The position numbers and the translations under genes are program-made. This document shows positions 1 through 11,384 of a stretch of DNA of 64,000 bases, piece after piece. Below the pieces are notes generated by a model, which was not told the DNA's origin, did no database searches, and saw only the letters and a program-made list of their open reading frames with translations. Source of the stretch: Magnaporthiopsis rhizophila (taxonomy: Eukaryota > Ascomycota > Sordariomycetes > Magnaporthales > Magnaporthaceae); contig PYSS01000057.1 of assembly GCA_003049465.1 (NCBI GenBank), forward strand, positions 124,001 to 188,000, given 5' to 3'. How positions within the stretch are numbered: position 1 is the first letter of the stretch; every line of letters begins with the position of its first letter.

Positions 1-2
1 GG

Positions 3-311
3 GTGCGGGCGCGGCGGGCGCTCGAGGACGCCGGCAGCGGCGAGTACGGCGGCGGCAAGCGCAGGCCCCGCGTCGTCGACGTGGAGCTGGCCGCGTCGGG
101 CGCCATCGCGGGCGCCTCGGAGCGCATCCCGCGCAACCTGCGGCGCCCAGCTGAGCGCAGGACCAGGGGCGGCAGGGACGCGGCCAAGAAGGAGCTGGTC
201 GACGTGATCCGGGACGAGCTCGACGCCGAGGAGTCGGCGGACGGCCCGACGCTCAGAGTCCGGAAGGGGAAAAGCAGTCGGATGAAGGGCGAAGAGCCTG
301 ATGAGATGTAA
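3..311 (+). CDS. 3' end of an unidentified protein gene (cut by window edge)
   Basis: An open frame runs in from the left edge to a TAA at 309-311, giving the last 102 residues or so of a larger protein. The first codon in this frame is GTG and is not a real start. The segment is rich in Arg, Lys, Glu and Ala and has no recognisable domain; it ends in a charged tail (GKSSRMKGEEPDEM). It converges on the zinc-cluster regulator, whose stop lies 291 bases further on. The A-rich stretch at about 349-370 lies in the shared 3' region. I do not recognise the family. The coding call rests on the long open frame and GC-rich codon use. Confidence 0.55.
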   Translation: MRARRALEDAGSGEYGGGKRRPRVVDVELAASGAIAGASERIPRNLRRPAERRTRGGRDAAKKELVDVIRDELDAEESADGPTLRVRKGKSSRMKGEEPDEM

Positions 312-602
312 GAGGGTAGTGGATGGATGTACGTACATACAACGGGGAAAAAAAAAAAAAGAAAAAAAAAGTCATGTTTAATATAGTGTATATCAGAGCG
401 GGTGGGAGCTACCTGCTGGGTGGTGTATGTAAATGTACTCGTGTCTCCCCTCCCGGGGTCCTTCCGTCTAGCCCATGTGGCATTCTGCCTCCCCAACCAA
501 GAAGGCGCCAGAAAATGTGGAAGAAAAAAAAAAACAGCTATCCAAACCTCTACCTACGCCATTAACATCCCTGGACCCCGATCTTTCATACCACGCGTTA
601 CA

Positions 603-3600
603 TTACAGAGCCAGACCTTTGGCACCGCGGGTCCAGCGATATAGGCTCAACGCCCGCCGACGCGCCTTGTGCTCCTCCCACTCGGTCGGGCTCGATCCCC
701 TGACGCTGTACAGGGTGCTCCGGAGGACCTTGCGAAAGTTCTTCTGGAACTCGGTCGACAGCGTGACGACGCAGACCTCGTGCGCCCGCACAATCGTCTC
801 GCACGCCTGCTCGACCGAGTGGTTGGGCCCGCCGAGCTGGGGCATGCGGTCGGCAAATAGCAGCAGTATGAAGGACCCGTGCAGCAGGTAGATGCCAAAC
901 AGGTACGGCATGAACGTCAGCTCCGGGTCGTGGCGCAAGATACGGCTGACGGCCTGCGAGGCCGAGATGGCGTGCGTTGCGCAGTCGTTGAAGCGCGGCG
1001 ACGTGATCCAGTCGTCGTCGTCGTCCAGCATCGAGATGGCGTCCCACTTTCCGTGCAGGAGCACGTGGAGGACGTGCAGGATGTGCGTGCTGTACGCCAA
1101 CACGAGCTGCAGCCTCGATCGGTCGCGCGCCTTGTGTGGCTGCTGCTGCGGGCGCCGACGGAGAGGAGACGTGCTGTCGCTGCTGCTGCCGCCGCCGCCC
1201 TCGCCGTTGCCCACGGCCGCCCCAGCCAGCGACGTCACGGACGCGACTGAACCAGCCCCAAAGTTCGCCCCTCTTGCTGCGCTGCCGCCGTTGTCGTGCC
1301 CGTTTCCGTTCCCGCCATGTGTCGGCGTCGACGATAATGCTCCCGCCACCCCGCCCGTGATGAGATCCTTGATGTGCGGCCCAGGCGACCCAGCCATCGC
1401 GGCGGGCGATGGTGAAGGTATAGTGGTGGTACCGCTCGTCCTCCCAGCACCGATGCCATTGCTCCCGGCAGCTGCAGCCGCGTAGTCGTGGTGCACCGGG
1501 TGATGTGCCTCCGCACCCCCGGCCGTCGTCGTCGTCGTCGTCGCCGAAGACAATTGCTCCGCCTCGAGCGCCATGCGGTCCAGACTTTGCTCGCAGGCCG
1601 CCAGTCGCTCGCCGATGAGGGCGACGGCGCCGGAGTCGTCGAGCCCGCCGAGGCGTGGGTGCAGGCGGCGGTGATGCACCTCGATGATGTCTCCCAGGGT
1701 GGCCATGAGGGGCAAAAAGTACTCGAAAAAGCCTGTGCCCGACACCACGGCCGGCGGCCCAAGCACGCGTGCCGGCATTGCGGCCGTTGACGACACGGCG
1801 TCGAGGTCCTCCCACACGCTCTCAGGCAGGGGAGAATAAACCTGGCAGTACGAGTCCGGGATAGCGAGCACGTTGTTGAACGACAGCGCCAGGTGGCGAT
1901 CGAGGCAGTAGACGAGCCAGAAGACGCGCCGGCGCTCCTCGCACGCCTCCTGTCCCGCCAGGGTGTGCACGTCCTGGTGGCGGCGGCACGAGCAGAGAGG
2001 GTTGGCGCAGGGCGAAACCGACGCCGAGCAGCGGTCGTCCTCGCGGTGCAGCCCAAGCGCCAGCGTGAGGCGGATGGCCTTGGACCACCACTTGAAGCAA
2101 TCCGACTTGAAGTCGCCCCCCGAGACAGCGATAGACAGCAACACCAAGGTCAACACATCGTCCACCAGACCCGCAGGCTCGTTGGTCGCCGTCGTCTCGG
2201 GCTGATGTGCGCCAATCCCTCCTGCTGCGCCGTCGTGTATGTTGCGGATGTAGGCTGCATAGTGGTTCTGCGACTGGTCGTTCTCCACGCGAAGGCCACC
2301 TATTCACATTTCATTCTAGTATCAGAGCAGTAACTTTCGATCCACACAGCTCCGGCCACCATAATAGATAACGCTCCACTATACTCACCGTGTATCCTTC
2401 GCCACCGATCCGGATCTCTCTCAGATATCAGCGAGGTCGAAAGCTCATATAGCGCATTGGTGATTTTGCTGCGCGACCCAGGCACATGCAGCAGGACAAT
2501 GTCGGCCGTCTGAGCGGCGCACCACAGCATCGTGGCCAGGAGGGCCGGAGTCGTGGGGCGAGGTCGGGTCGGGTGCAGCAGCGAGCGTTTGCGGAAGATA
2601 CGTGTCAGGATGTAGGGGCTCGCACAGCGGAAGAGCGAGCTTCCTGGCTCCGTCAGGTACACGTCGAGCAGGTCGCACGCGACGCTGGCCGGTATGATAT
2701 TGCCCAGATACGGGAGCACGGGTGCGAGGCAGCTGTACCGGCAGTCGGCGCTCGGCGCCCTGTACAAAGACGAGACGCGCTGCATATCGGGGAAGAGCGT
2801 CGACGCCGAAGCCGAAACCACGCCGCCAGCCGCGCCACCGTCGAGGCCACCGCTTCCACTGGGCTCAGTCGCCCGGCCCGTGCTGTTACCAGGCCCGGTT
2901 ACAGAAGTTGTGCTCGTGCTAAAGGACCCACGACTGTGCCCATGTCCGGGCGTCCTGCCTGTAATGCAACCGCCACCGCCCCGGCCGCCGAATGAGACCC
3001 CCCGGACGTGCACATGCGGAGATGGGCCGACTCCCCCGCTAACGCTCCCCACACCGTTATCGGGCGAAGGGTACCCGGCGCTTTCGTCGGACGGCAATGC
3101 ATCGGTCCCGCCGCCGCTTGGCCCGCCAGCCGTGTGCTGACTACCTGCCACCGACGGCACTCGGTCGCCAGGTGGGCTAGTCGTGCCGTGCTGTGACCCT
3201 CCGGCCCCGACGAGGGCGGCAGCTGGCTGGTGAGGGTGGTGTGCGGACAATATCCCTGCTGCCGACGTGCCCGGATGGTCCATTACAGCCGTCGGGTCGA
3301 GCAGCGAGGTCAGTTGCATGTGAGCATGCACGCCGGTTCCGTAACTGCCCCCGCCGGCAGCAGCGCCAGTGCTCGGTGAGTGTAGAGATGGGAGATAGGC
3401 AGGGATGCTGGGATGCACTGTAGATGGAGAGGCCGCGGTGGCGGGGCATCCAGGCACAGTCGATATTCCGGGCAGCACGGTCGCCGACGTCAAAGCAGCC
3501 GCATGGTGGTGATGCTGCTGTTGCTGCAGCCCCGCGATGGCGATGGCGCCTCCGTCTCGCGATGTTGGCTGGGCCGGTGCAGTGACACCGCCATGGTGAC

Positions 3601-4662
3601 CGTTGCTGCCGTGTAGAGGAGGTCGCGAGACTGCCGATGAGTCGCTGCAACTGTTGGCACGCCGTGTAAGAAAAGATGATGGCCTCGCTTCGCTGCTAGT
3701 CGTGACGGACGGCGACAAAACCTGGCCATGGAAAGGTGCACTGCCGCCTGGGGGTGAGGAGATGGAGGGAGATGGGGTGCTTCCGGGGCTGCCGCCGTAA
3801 TGGTCCGCGTAGTGCGACGAGGGGGCGTGGGCGTTACTGCTGCCGAAGCTAGCGCGATGGCTCTGGTGCCTCCATTGCTGCTGACTGCTGCCGCCTTGTG
3901 CGTTACTGATGCGGTGTGTCTCAAAGCTCTCCTTAGGGCTCGTGTTATCCCGCAACCGGCTAGGGTCTGATCGGGTCGAGTCACTGCCAGCGCCATTCAT
4001 GTTAATGGGCGCGCGCCCGCGCTTCTTGATTTCGCGGTTGTAGCGACATGTGTAACCGTAGTCTGCAGAGGAGAACGAGGACGGACGTGACCTTGTCAGT
4101 TGATAACAGGCGAAAGAGTGCAAGGACAAAAAGTGACGACGGGGTACAGTTACACGGCGAGAAGGACACACAAGGGGCAGCAAGGAGCCTGCACAGGAGG
4201 CGACATACCTTCGCATCGTCGACTGCAGTTCGGTCAAGTCGAGAGAGCGGTCCCGGTCAGCAAGGAAGGCTGCTTTCCACGTGGAATTGATATTCAGGTA
4301 CAGCTGGTTTGAAGGTTGAAAAGCTTGTGGTGTATCCGCATATCGAGATGACGCTCCCGTGGCACCGAGGAGGGGGATGGAGGACAAAGGAAATGGGTTG
4401 CAGCAACCGTTGGCAGCGCATGCGTGCGGGGTCGGGAGGACTAGAGACACCCGGGGGCAAGGGGAATAATTTTAGGACGAACGTACCATGGACATTCGCC
4501 GTTGCAGCGCGTGCGTGAGGCCGAGCACTTGTCGCAGGCCCGCCGTGTGCGCTTCCGAGGCCGCGCGTGCTCCGACAGCTCCTCGTCCAGCACCTCGCCG
4601 CCCACGATGGGCGACTCGATCGCCATCTCGTCCACGGCGGCGGTGCGGCTGTCGACGTCCAT
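603..4662 (-). CDS. XlnR-related Zn(II)2Cys6 transcription factor
   Basis: A nuclear regulator of about 1186 residues. Exons (minus strand): 4662-4487, 4222-4209, 4062-2389, 2299-603; total 3561 nt, in frame. The start is the first in-frame ATG (MDVDS). The zinc cluster has ligands C43, C46, C53, C59, C62 and C69, spaced CX2CX6CX5CX2CX6C. C59 is completed by, and C62 lies within, a 14-nt exon. A basic linker (KKRGRAP) follows, then a long Ser/Gly/His-rich region and the fungal-specific regulatory domain (EERRRVFWLVYCLDRHLALS). The C-terminus (FGIYLLHGSFILLLFADR, CETIVRAHE, ALSLYRWT) closely resembles XlnR. The zinc cluster itself (CDKCSASRTRCNG) differs from the one I recall for XlnR, so this is probably a relative in the XlnR/AraR/CLR-1 group that controls plant-polysaccharide degradation. 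Which member it is, I cannot decide from memory. Confidence 0.85.
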
Positions 4663-7248
4663 CGTCTCTGGAGGTACGGCCGTAGGTACGGGGAGGTTTC
4701 CGTGTGGCACCTCGACTGAACAGGGGAGGCGTAAAGACGCGGCCGGCTCACGCGGTTTTGACAGGTGCAGAAGCGAAAGGCTATGGATGAGCGATGGCGC
4801 CAAGTGCGTGTCCCTGTGCTGCGGGTGCCGGTGCGTATGCGGAGGTGTCTGCCGTGTTCCGTCGGCTGCCCTGCGTATAGTAGGTACGCTAAAAACAGCC
4901 TCGGCTGATCTTCCGCTCCTGTCTCTCTTTTTGCCGGAAGCGCGCAGGCGGGCTCCGGATGCGCTTTCCCACGGCACCTTTCTCCAGGCTCGCCCCGTGA
5001 GTGCCTGGCGCAAGCGTGGATGGTATTTCGAAATCCTCGAGTTCTCCTTCTGCTCAACTATTCGATTTCCTCGCGTAGCGTTTCGTTGGGCCTACCGGAC
5101 GGTGCTAGTTGAGTCGTTCAGTCGAGGACACGGAGGCCTAGCTACCGAAGAATATGATTACGATTATTATGATACCCCGCCAGCAAGCCCGTTCCAGAAA
5201 GGCTTGGCCGGTCCGCGGTAGACATTGGGCGGCAAGCGCAGTCGAGAGAGGCTGAGGTGACCGCGGGTAGGAGAGAAAAGGCGAGAGAAGGCGACAGAAA
5301 GGCGACCCAGATGAAGGAGCGCCAGCGAGGGCGTGCCCGAGGCGGCTCAACGGGACGAAGGCAACGGCAGCCTGGCCAATAGGCGAAAAGTGTCACAAAG
5401 GGAGGAATAAACCAACGGAAGAAGCAGAAATGGCATTGCGATTAAATTGTCTCTCCGCAAGAGCGGCCTATTCCCCTTTTCGGTTGCGGACAGTACTTTT
5501 TTTTCGCAGGGGATCAATTGCAACAGCACGAGTCTTGCTAGCTTTTGCCTCAGCTGCGACTTCCCCAAGCGAGAAGGAGGTACCTCCCGTCTCCATTCGC
5601 GACAAGCTGCGAAGAAGAAGCGAATCCGGGGACCAGGGTTGACGCGGCCTTGGCAATTTCCTTTCTCCTACTCCCCCGCACTTTCTCAAAGCAGCCTACC
5701 TACCGCAGCCGGGCACCCCACGCAAGTTTGATGTCGATCCAGGATCCAGCTGCGAGATGAGTCGGAGGCACAGCAAAGGGTGTATTACCAATGCATAGTG
5801 GCCGTGCGAACGATAAGGAAAAAGGAGGGAGAACACGAGTCGCAGACAGACCAAACAAGCGGAATCGATCACAGCACCGGATGGCATTCACCGTCCAAGG
5901 TCCAACCCGGCTGGGGAAAATGCGGTCCCCCTTCGTGGGTTGCAGGCAAAATGGGGCTGTGGGAACAGAGGAAGGGAAAGGACAAAAATTTGACTCGGGG
6001 ATGCATCTTCCCATCGCTCGCCAGAGACACTTATCGGGAGCCAGCATTATCTGCCTCCGCAAGGTTGGTCGCCGTAATGTCTTGGCGTTGATCGTCATCA
6101 CGCTCTCCCGTCAGGAAATCAAGCCCATCTGCCAACGACATTTGAGTTGGATGATGGCCTGGGTATGTAGGTTACTACCTTGGGTACCGGGCAACCCAAG
6201 TTGGGAACGTAGATCGATCCAGTCGCCATCGGTCCCGACCTCCTGGGTTGCGACTCAAACAGCGCCATCGTCCGAAAGGTTGCGGCTGCTGCCACGTGTA
6301 ATAGAGGAGGGGACAACCAAGCAAAAAAGAAAAGAGCGTTCGCAGGCGGAAGTGTATTTTTCCCCTCCAGTTCGGTAACAAGGTCCCATGCCTGCCCGCA
6401 ATGCCTGCAGGTCCCTGTATAAGCTTTCCTGCTAGCAACCTCGCATCTGTCGGGTCTGCGTTGCGGGGGAAGCAGCTGTTCTGGGCCGGTCTACGTGTGA
6501 GCACCGGCGCATCAACGGATGGCTTTCTAAAGGGATGGAAGACAGGAAACCGTTGTCAGCGTACGGCTTGACAGCAGTCAAAGGAAAACGGGAAACCCGG
6601 AAACAGAAACAGAAGGCCAGGGGTGGGGGAAAGACCAAAAAAGAAAGAAAAAAAAAGTTCGGCGGTCTGCAGCAGTCAGGGTAAACTCTTAAATATGCAG
6701 TAATAAGCATACACGAGCCCAAGGATGGCGAGCGCACTGACCGCGATTTGGGACCACTGGCCGCGACTCACGGACCACACGTCGACGAGATGTTTCCCCA
6801 GGCTTGTAACATCAGAAACGATAACAACGATAAACTATAATCGTTACACTGCCTTACCAGCCGAAGAGATTAAACTCTTGGATTGGCTTCTGTCGTGGCG
6901 TATTATTCTCTCCCCCTCGACCTGCCCCTGGCACCGACAGCGATTTTGATCAGTCATCACGCACGCGAGTGTTATTGCTAGGTGACCTTCAGTGGCACCT
7001 CGAAAATGTTGGCTATGTCATCGTGCGGGAGTTGGCAACCATCTCCGACACAAATGAAATTTCGCGCGTTTTCACCATATGTGGAGGGGTTTATTGTCGC
7101 TAGATTCAAGATACATGCTTGCGATATCAGAAAAACGACAACAGTAAAACGACAATTATTACACACTCCCTGGCGCAAGATGCTACCACAGGGGGGCTTC
7201 ACCAACTCCAATGCGACCGTCTCCCCCATCTCAGCAAGCCCGCCCCGC
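4663..7248. other. Non-coding interval between the XlnR-like gene and the laccase
   Basis: This 2.6 kb holds the 5' flank of the regulator and the 3' flank of the laccase, both on the minus strand. The long open frame opposite the regulator's first exon (4502-5221 +) is antisense and has no domain. I see no conserved exon, tRNA or transposon here. A long upstream region is common for fungal regulators, but no site can be assigned from sequence alone. Confidence 0.5.
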
Positions 7249-9254
7249 TTACAAGCCACTGTCGATCTGCAGCGGCACATTGGTCTGCGTGTACGAGGCC
7301 CAGTCGCGGCACGTCTGGCCGACGCTGAGCGGGATCTGGAACTTCTTGATCTCCTCGGGCTGGACGAGGAAGGTGGAGAAGAAGCCGCCCGAGGCGTGCC
7401 AGGCGATGTGGCAGTGGAACGGCCAGGCGCCCGCGTTGTCCGCTTCGAACTGCAACACCAGGTAGCCGCCGGCGCCGCGGATCTGCTGCACGTCGCGGCG
7501 CATCGGGTTCTGTGGGTTGACGATCTTGCCGTCCCACGGGCCGACGCCCTCGGCCAGGACCTGGAAGTTTGCGCCGTGGAGATGCATGGGGTGACTTTTT
7601 TTTTGGTCAGTATGACGTGAGACATTGTGACTTGAGAAATACAAGGTGGAAAAGAAAGAAGAAAAAAAAACTCACGCGGCTGGGGTCTTGTTAACAACAA
7701 TCATGCGGATCGACGAGTTGCTGCCCACGTTGTGAACGTTCGACTCGGGCGGGAAGCTGGTGTTGCCCAGGTTGGCCAGCAGCAGCGGCGGCGCGTTCAT
7801 GTTGACGCGGGCGCTGACGCCGTCAAACTTCCACAGGGTCACGTTGGACGCGTTCCTGAACAGCTCGATGTTGAACGTGTGCGCGTAGCTGGGCTCCGAG
7901 GCCGGGATGGGGAACAGCGGCTGGGTCAGGGAGAGGTCGTCGTTGGCGCAGGTGACCGGGTCGGGCACGTCGTGGGGCTGGCTGGTCGGGACGGCGCCCG
8001 TGTCCTCGTCGTAGTAGACCGCGGCCACGGCGTTGGGCTGGCGCGCGAGCGTGCACTTGGTCAGGGTGCTGCGCATCCAGAAGGCGCTCTTGGGGGCGCC
8101 CTGGTCGGCCTTGACGATGACGTCTACGCGCTGGCCCACGCCCAGGGTCACGACCTTGGCCTCGTACGGCTTGATGGGCACAAAGTCGTTGGCGATGACC
8201 GTCATGGTGTGCTGGTCGATGGAGAAGCGCTGCACTCCGTCGGCGCCCGAGTTGATGAGGCGCAGCCGGTGCGTCTTGCCGCTCTGGAACTTGAACTTGG
8301 AGATGCCGGCGTTGGACGTGCACTTGGTCTTGTCACCGGGCGCCACCTTGGTGCAGTCAAAGTTCATCTTGCCGTTGATCAGGTTGTTGTCCGAGAACAC
8401 CCTGGGGTCACCGCCGGGCTTGAGCATCTCCTCGATGATCTTGAGGTAGCCCGTGTGGTACCAGTCTGGAAGAGTAGAAACGGTTGATTAACAAGTGTGC
8501 CTCGGAGAAGGGAAACGCCAACAAAGTCGGGCGAAACTCACCGGTAAGCATGACCGGGCCGAGATCAAGATCATACGGAACCGTCTCAGGGCCGTAGACG
8601 ACCATGGGACCAAAGACGCCAGCAGAGTACTGAGCCGAGAAGTGCGAGTGGTACCACGAGGTGCCGAACATGTCGGCCCGGAACTGGTAGGTGTACGACT
8701 TGCCGGGGGCGATGGGGCACTGCGTGACGCCGGGCACGCCGTCCTCCCAGGGGGTCCCGCGCTGCAGGATGCCGTGCCAGTGGATGGCGGCGCCCTCCTC
8801 CGGGCCTGTGATGTTGTTGTGCACCGTCACCTGGATCGTATCGCCCCAGTTTGCCTCGATGGTCGGGCCAGGGAAGGCGCCGTTGACCAGGAGCGCAGGG
8901 ACCTCGTACCCGTCCGGCGCGATGGTGGCACGGCTCAGTGTGAAGTCGTAGGAGCGGATGACACCCGTGGTGGGGCAGCCATGGTAAGGGTTGGTGCCGT
9001 TGATGGTCTTGTCTCCCCAGGGGAAGCCGTGAGGAAGCGGGTTGTTGCTCAAGAACATCGGCAGGAGGGGTGCAAGCAGTGTTCCCAGGCGTGATTTTCT
9101 AGTCAAACGTTAGCTCTTGCTTGTCTTGTTATGCCTGGAGACCGACGACTTACCCATTGGTCTTCTCCTGAGAAAGCTTGCAGACCGTGTGGTAAACGGA
9201 CTTGGCGCCGGCCGTAGCCCCGCTCTTGAACTTGTCGAGAAAAGTACCGGGCAT
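7249..9254 (-). CDS. Ascomycete laccase (multicopper oxidase) with atypical N-terminus
   Basis: A four-copper phenol oxidase that couples substrate oxidation to O2 reduction. Exons (minus): 9254-9154, 9098-8542, 8465-7676, 7594-7249; 1794 nt, 597 residues, a usual laccase length. All copper motifs are present: IHWHG, WYHSHF, HPMHLHG and HCHIAWHASGGF. The residue ten after the type-1 Cys is Phe, expected for a type-1 site without an axial ligand. The last four codons are DSGL followed directly by TAA, the C-terminal plug of ascomycete laccases, here without the usual cleaved tail. The N-terminus (MPGTFLDKFKSGATAGAKSV) is not a signal peptide; a hydrophobic stretch (LGTLLAPLLPMFL) starts only near residue 38. 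The protein may therefore be intracellular, membrane-anchored or secreted by a late signal. Role unknown; pigment or secondary metabolism is a guess. Confidence 0.9.
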
Positions 9255-9310
9255 TGTAGCGAATGTGGGGGGTTATTAGAGGGTAAACACTTCTAAACGA
9301 AGTGTCCCGG

Positions 9311-9325
9311 GTATATATATATAAA
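9311..9325 (-). promoter_or_regulatory. TATA-like element upstream of the laccase
   Basis: On the minus strand this reads TTTATATATATATAC. It ends 57 bases upstream of the laccase ATG at 9254, a sensible TATA distance for a short 5' leader. The supporting evidence is position and composition only. Confidence 0.45.
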
Positions 9326-9818
9326 CGAGTGTCGGTATAACGAAAGGAAAGACTCCCAACGCTTCCACAGGTCGGAAAACTGTTGCCCACTGGGGTGAAG
9401 CTGGCGACCATAATTCAGATGGAGGCGAGAGGGAGAGCAGAGGCAGGGAAAGACTCAGCTATATATCACTAAGACCGGTCACGTCGGGGATCCTCCAACG
9501 AGACCGCCAGCCTGGAGCTCATCTCTTCTCCCCTCAGCGCTTGCGCACCCCCATGCAAGGGCGTGTATGTACAGGCACAAGGGCGATCCGTTTTGGGTTA
9601 CTGGGTGAGAGTATCACCCTGACTATGGGATTGCGTCTTTTCCAAAAAGGGGAACTTGATGCTAGCCAAGCTCGCTTGCTCGTATGGGCGGTTGTCACGG
9701 ACCAGCGACATACGTGGTATGCGGTGCAGCCGCGCAGACGTTTACCACATACGGCTTGGCTGCGGCGAGCCGCCTGAGAAAATAACGGAAGAAGACTAGC
9801 TGTAAAAAGAAGAAGAAG

Positions 9819-9858
<40 letters not shown>

Positions 9859-11213
9859 CCAGATGCTATGCTGCCTCCCTCAGTTCCATCCGAGCCTCGC
9901 AGCTGGTTCCCCTCGACCTCAGCATCACATCCCTGCAGGGCCCGGGCGCTTGCCCGGTTAGGCGGCGTGATGTTGGGGGTGTGGTATGCGCGGATGGAAC
10001 TCCTTGGATGCACGGCCGGCTGCGGACAGCCTGCAGGAGGGCAGCTGGGCGAAGAGACGTCTGCGCTAGCACGGTTCCAGAAAGGCGGCTCTGGCGGGCA
10101 CAGGGGAGACGAGGTTTAGGATGATCCTCATCACCACCACCACCCCTGTGGCAAAAAAGCATAAAACAAATAGAGGCGAATTCGGGACAGGGAGCATTTG
10201 ATTAGAAAGGGATTGTGGCTTTGTGGGTCCATGTCAGCGGCATCATCCGTGGCCTTCCTCTGACCGTCTGGATTCAGCTGGGTGTCTCTTTGCTGCTGCC
10301 AGAGTGACCTATTGTTTTTCAGTATTCTCAATATTGCGAGCGTCATCGGATAGTTGTATGATTTGTGCAAGATACTTGGAGTGCTTGGCGGCTACAGCAC
10401 CAACCAAGCCCGCCCGTTCTGTTGTGTTGGTGCCAAGGAGCACAACAACGAACCATGCCGACGCCGTCTCCTTTTGGGCCTGGCGCCACTATGGGAAAGC
10501 GCGGCTGGAGGGCTGCATGGCCCGAAGCTCTACAGAGAAAAGGTCCTTCGTTATTTTTTCCGAGGTGCGCTCGCACAATTAGCGCGTCACCCGCACACTC
10601 TCCAACCGGAAATGGCGTTTCTTTTGGTCTTTTGGCAAGTCCATGTGCCTGCGTCTGCGCCCATTCGATGCCGTCTCATGGCACGAACTCGAGCGTGCAT
10701 AGGTTACACTGCGAGGTTCCGAGCTGCCGGTAAAACGGCGCAGGGGCATTGTCGTACAATGCCGTCATGCAATGGGACGAAAGGAAAAAATAAACATAGG
10801 AACTCTCTTCCATGTTGCGGTTCCCCGGAGGACACCACACGCCCCCTGCCCCCGATTGCACTACGCAAGAGCTGTAGCGCTACTGGCACAAATTTCCGGC
10901 TCTTGGCTTGCTTGTCCAATGTAGCGTCCTTTCGATCGTCAGGGGCGGCGGGATTCGGGATACCGACAGGGAGGCTTTGACAGCTGGTCACCCGGGGAGG
11001 CCCATCAAGCAATGGTCGTTTCCTTTTTACCAACGCTGGGAACATTAGACGGAATTCTCAGCACATACATAATTCTTGTCTGTCCACCCCCAGCTTTTCG
11101 TCCTACCCTACCTGTGGGAGTGTGCTTGCCGTGGGTTGCCAGAAAAGCTTGGCGAAGAGGCCCCGGTCATCCATCCGATCTTAAACTGACAGTTCCGGTG
11201 GGTTGGACGGGGC
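9326..11213. other. Non-coding interval with a 39-nt poly(A) tract
   Basis: There is no supportable gene. The longest frames (for example 10354-10980 +) have no domain and no coding-like composition. A run of 39 A lies at 9819-9857, preceded by AAG repeats. It could be a microsatellite or an old retroposed tail; I found no flanking duplication to decide. Confidence 0.45.
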
Positions 11214-11384
11214 TTACCGACTACCACACACCCACTCCTCCGGCTCTTTCGTCTGGTTGACAAGCACCGAAAATACATCCAACAGCTCTGGCTGCGCTGC
11301 CGAGACCGAGCCGTACATGATCTGCGTCTCTGTTGATCCAGGGCTGCAGGTGTGGTGGGTGTCACCTACCCCTGTCGGCGGCAT
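11214..11384 (-). CDS. Possible short ORF or terminal exon, 56 codons
   Basis: An ATG at 11384 opens a 56-codon frame with coding-like, acidic and hydrophobic composition (QPELLDVFSVLVNQTKEPEE) that ends at TAA 11216-11214. A GTAAGC overlaps the stop, so it could instead be an internal exon. It lies about 0.7 kb downstream of, and on the same strand as, the truncated bZIP exon, and might be its last exon or an independent small gene. No family recognised. Confidence 0.15.
   Translation of the reverse strand: MPPTGVGDTHHTCSPGSTETQIMYGSVSAAQPELLDVFSVLVNQTKEPEEWVCGSR

Noticed and set aside
4663..5013. N-terminal extension of the XlnR-like protein by 117 codons
   Set aside because: The upstream frame is open but has no ATG before 4662; its first start-like codon is TTG and its composition is not protein-like.
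7732..8487. 251-codon frame antisense to the laccase
   Set aside because: Composition is Gly/Val/Arg/Leu typical of the complement of a GC-biased gene; no domain.
10354..10980. 208-codon frame in the laccase-bZIP interval
   Set aside because: Mixed composition, many Cys/Arg/Ala, no recognisable domain and no splice context; probably chance.
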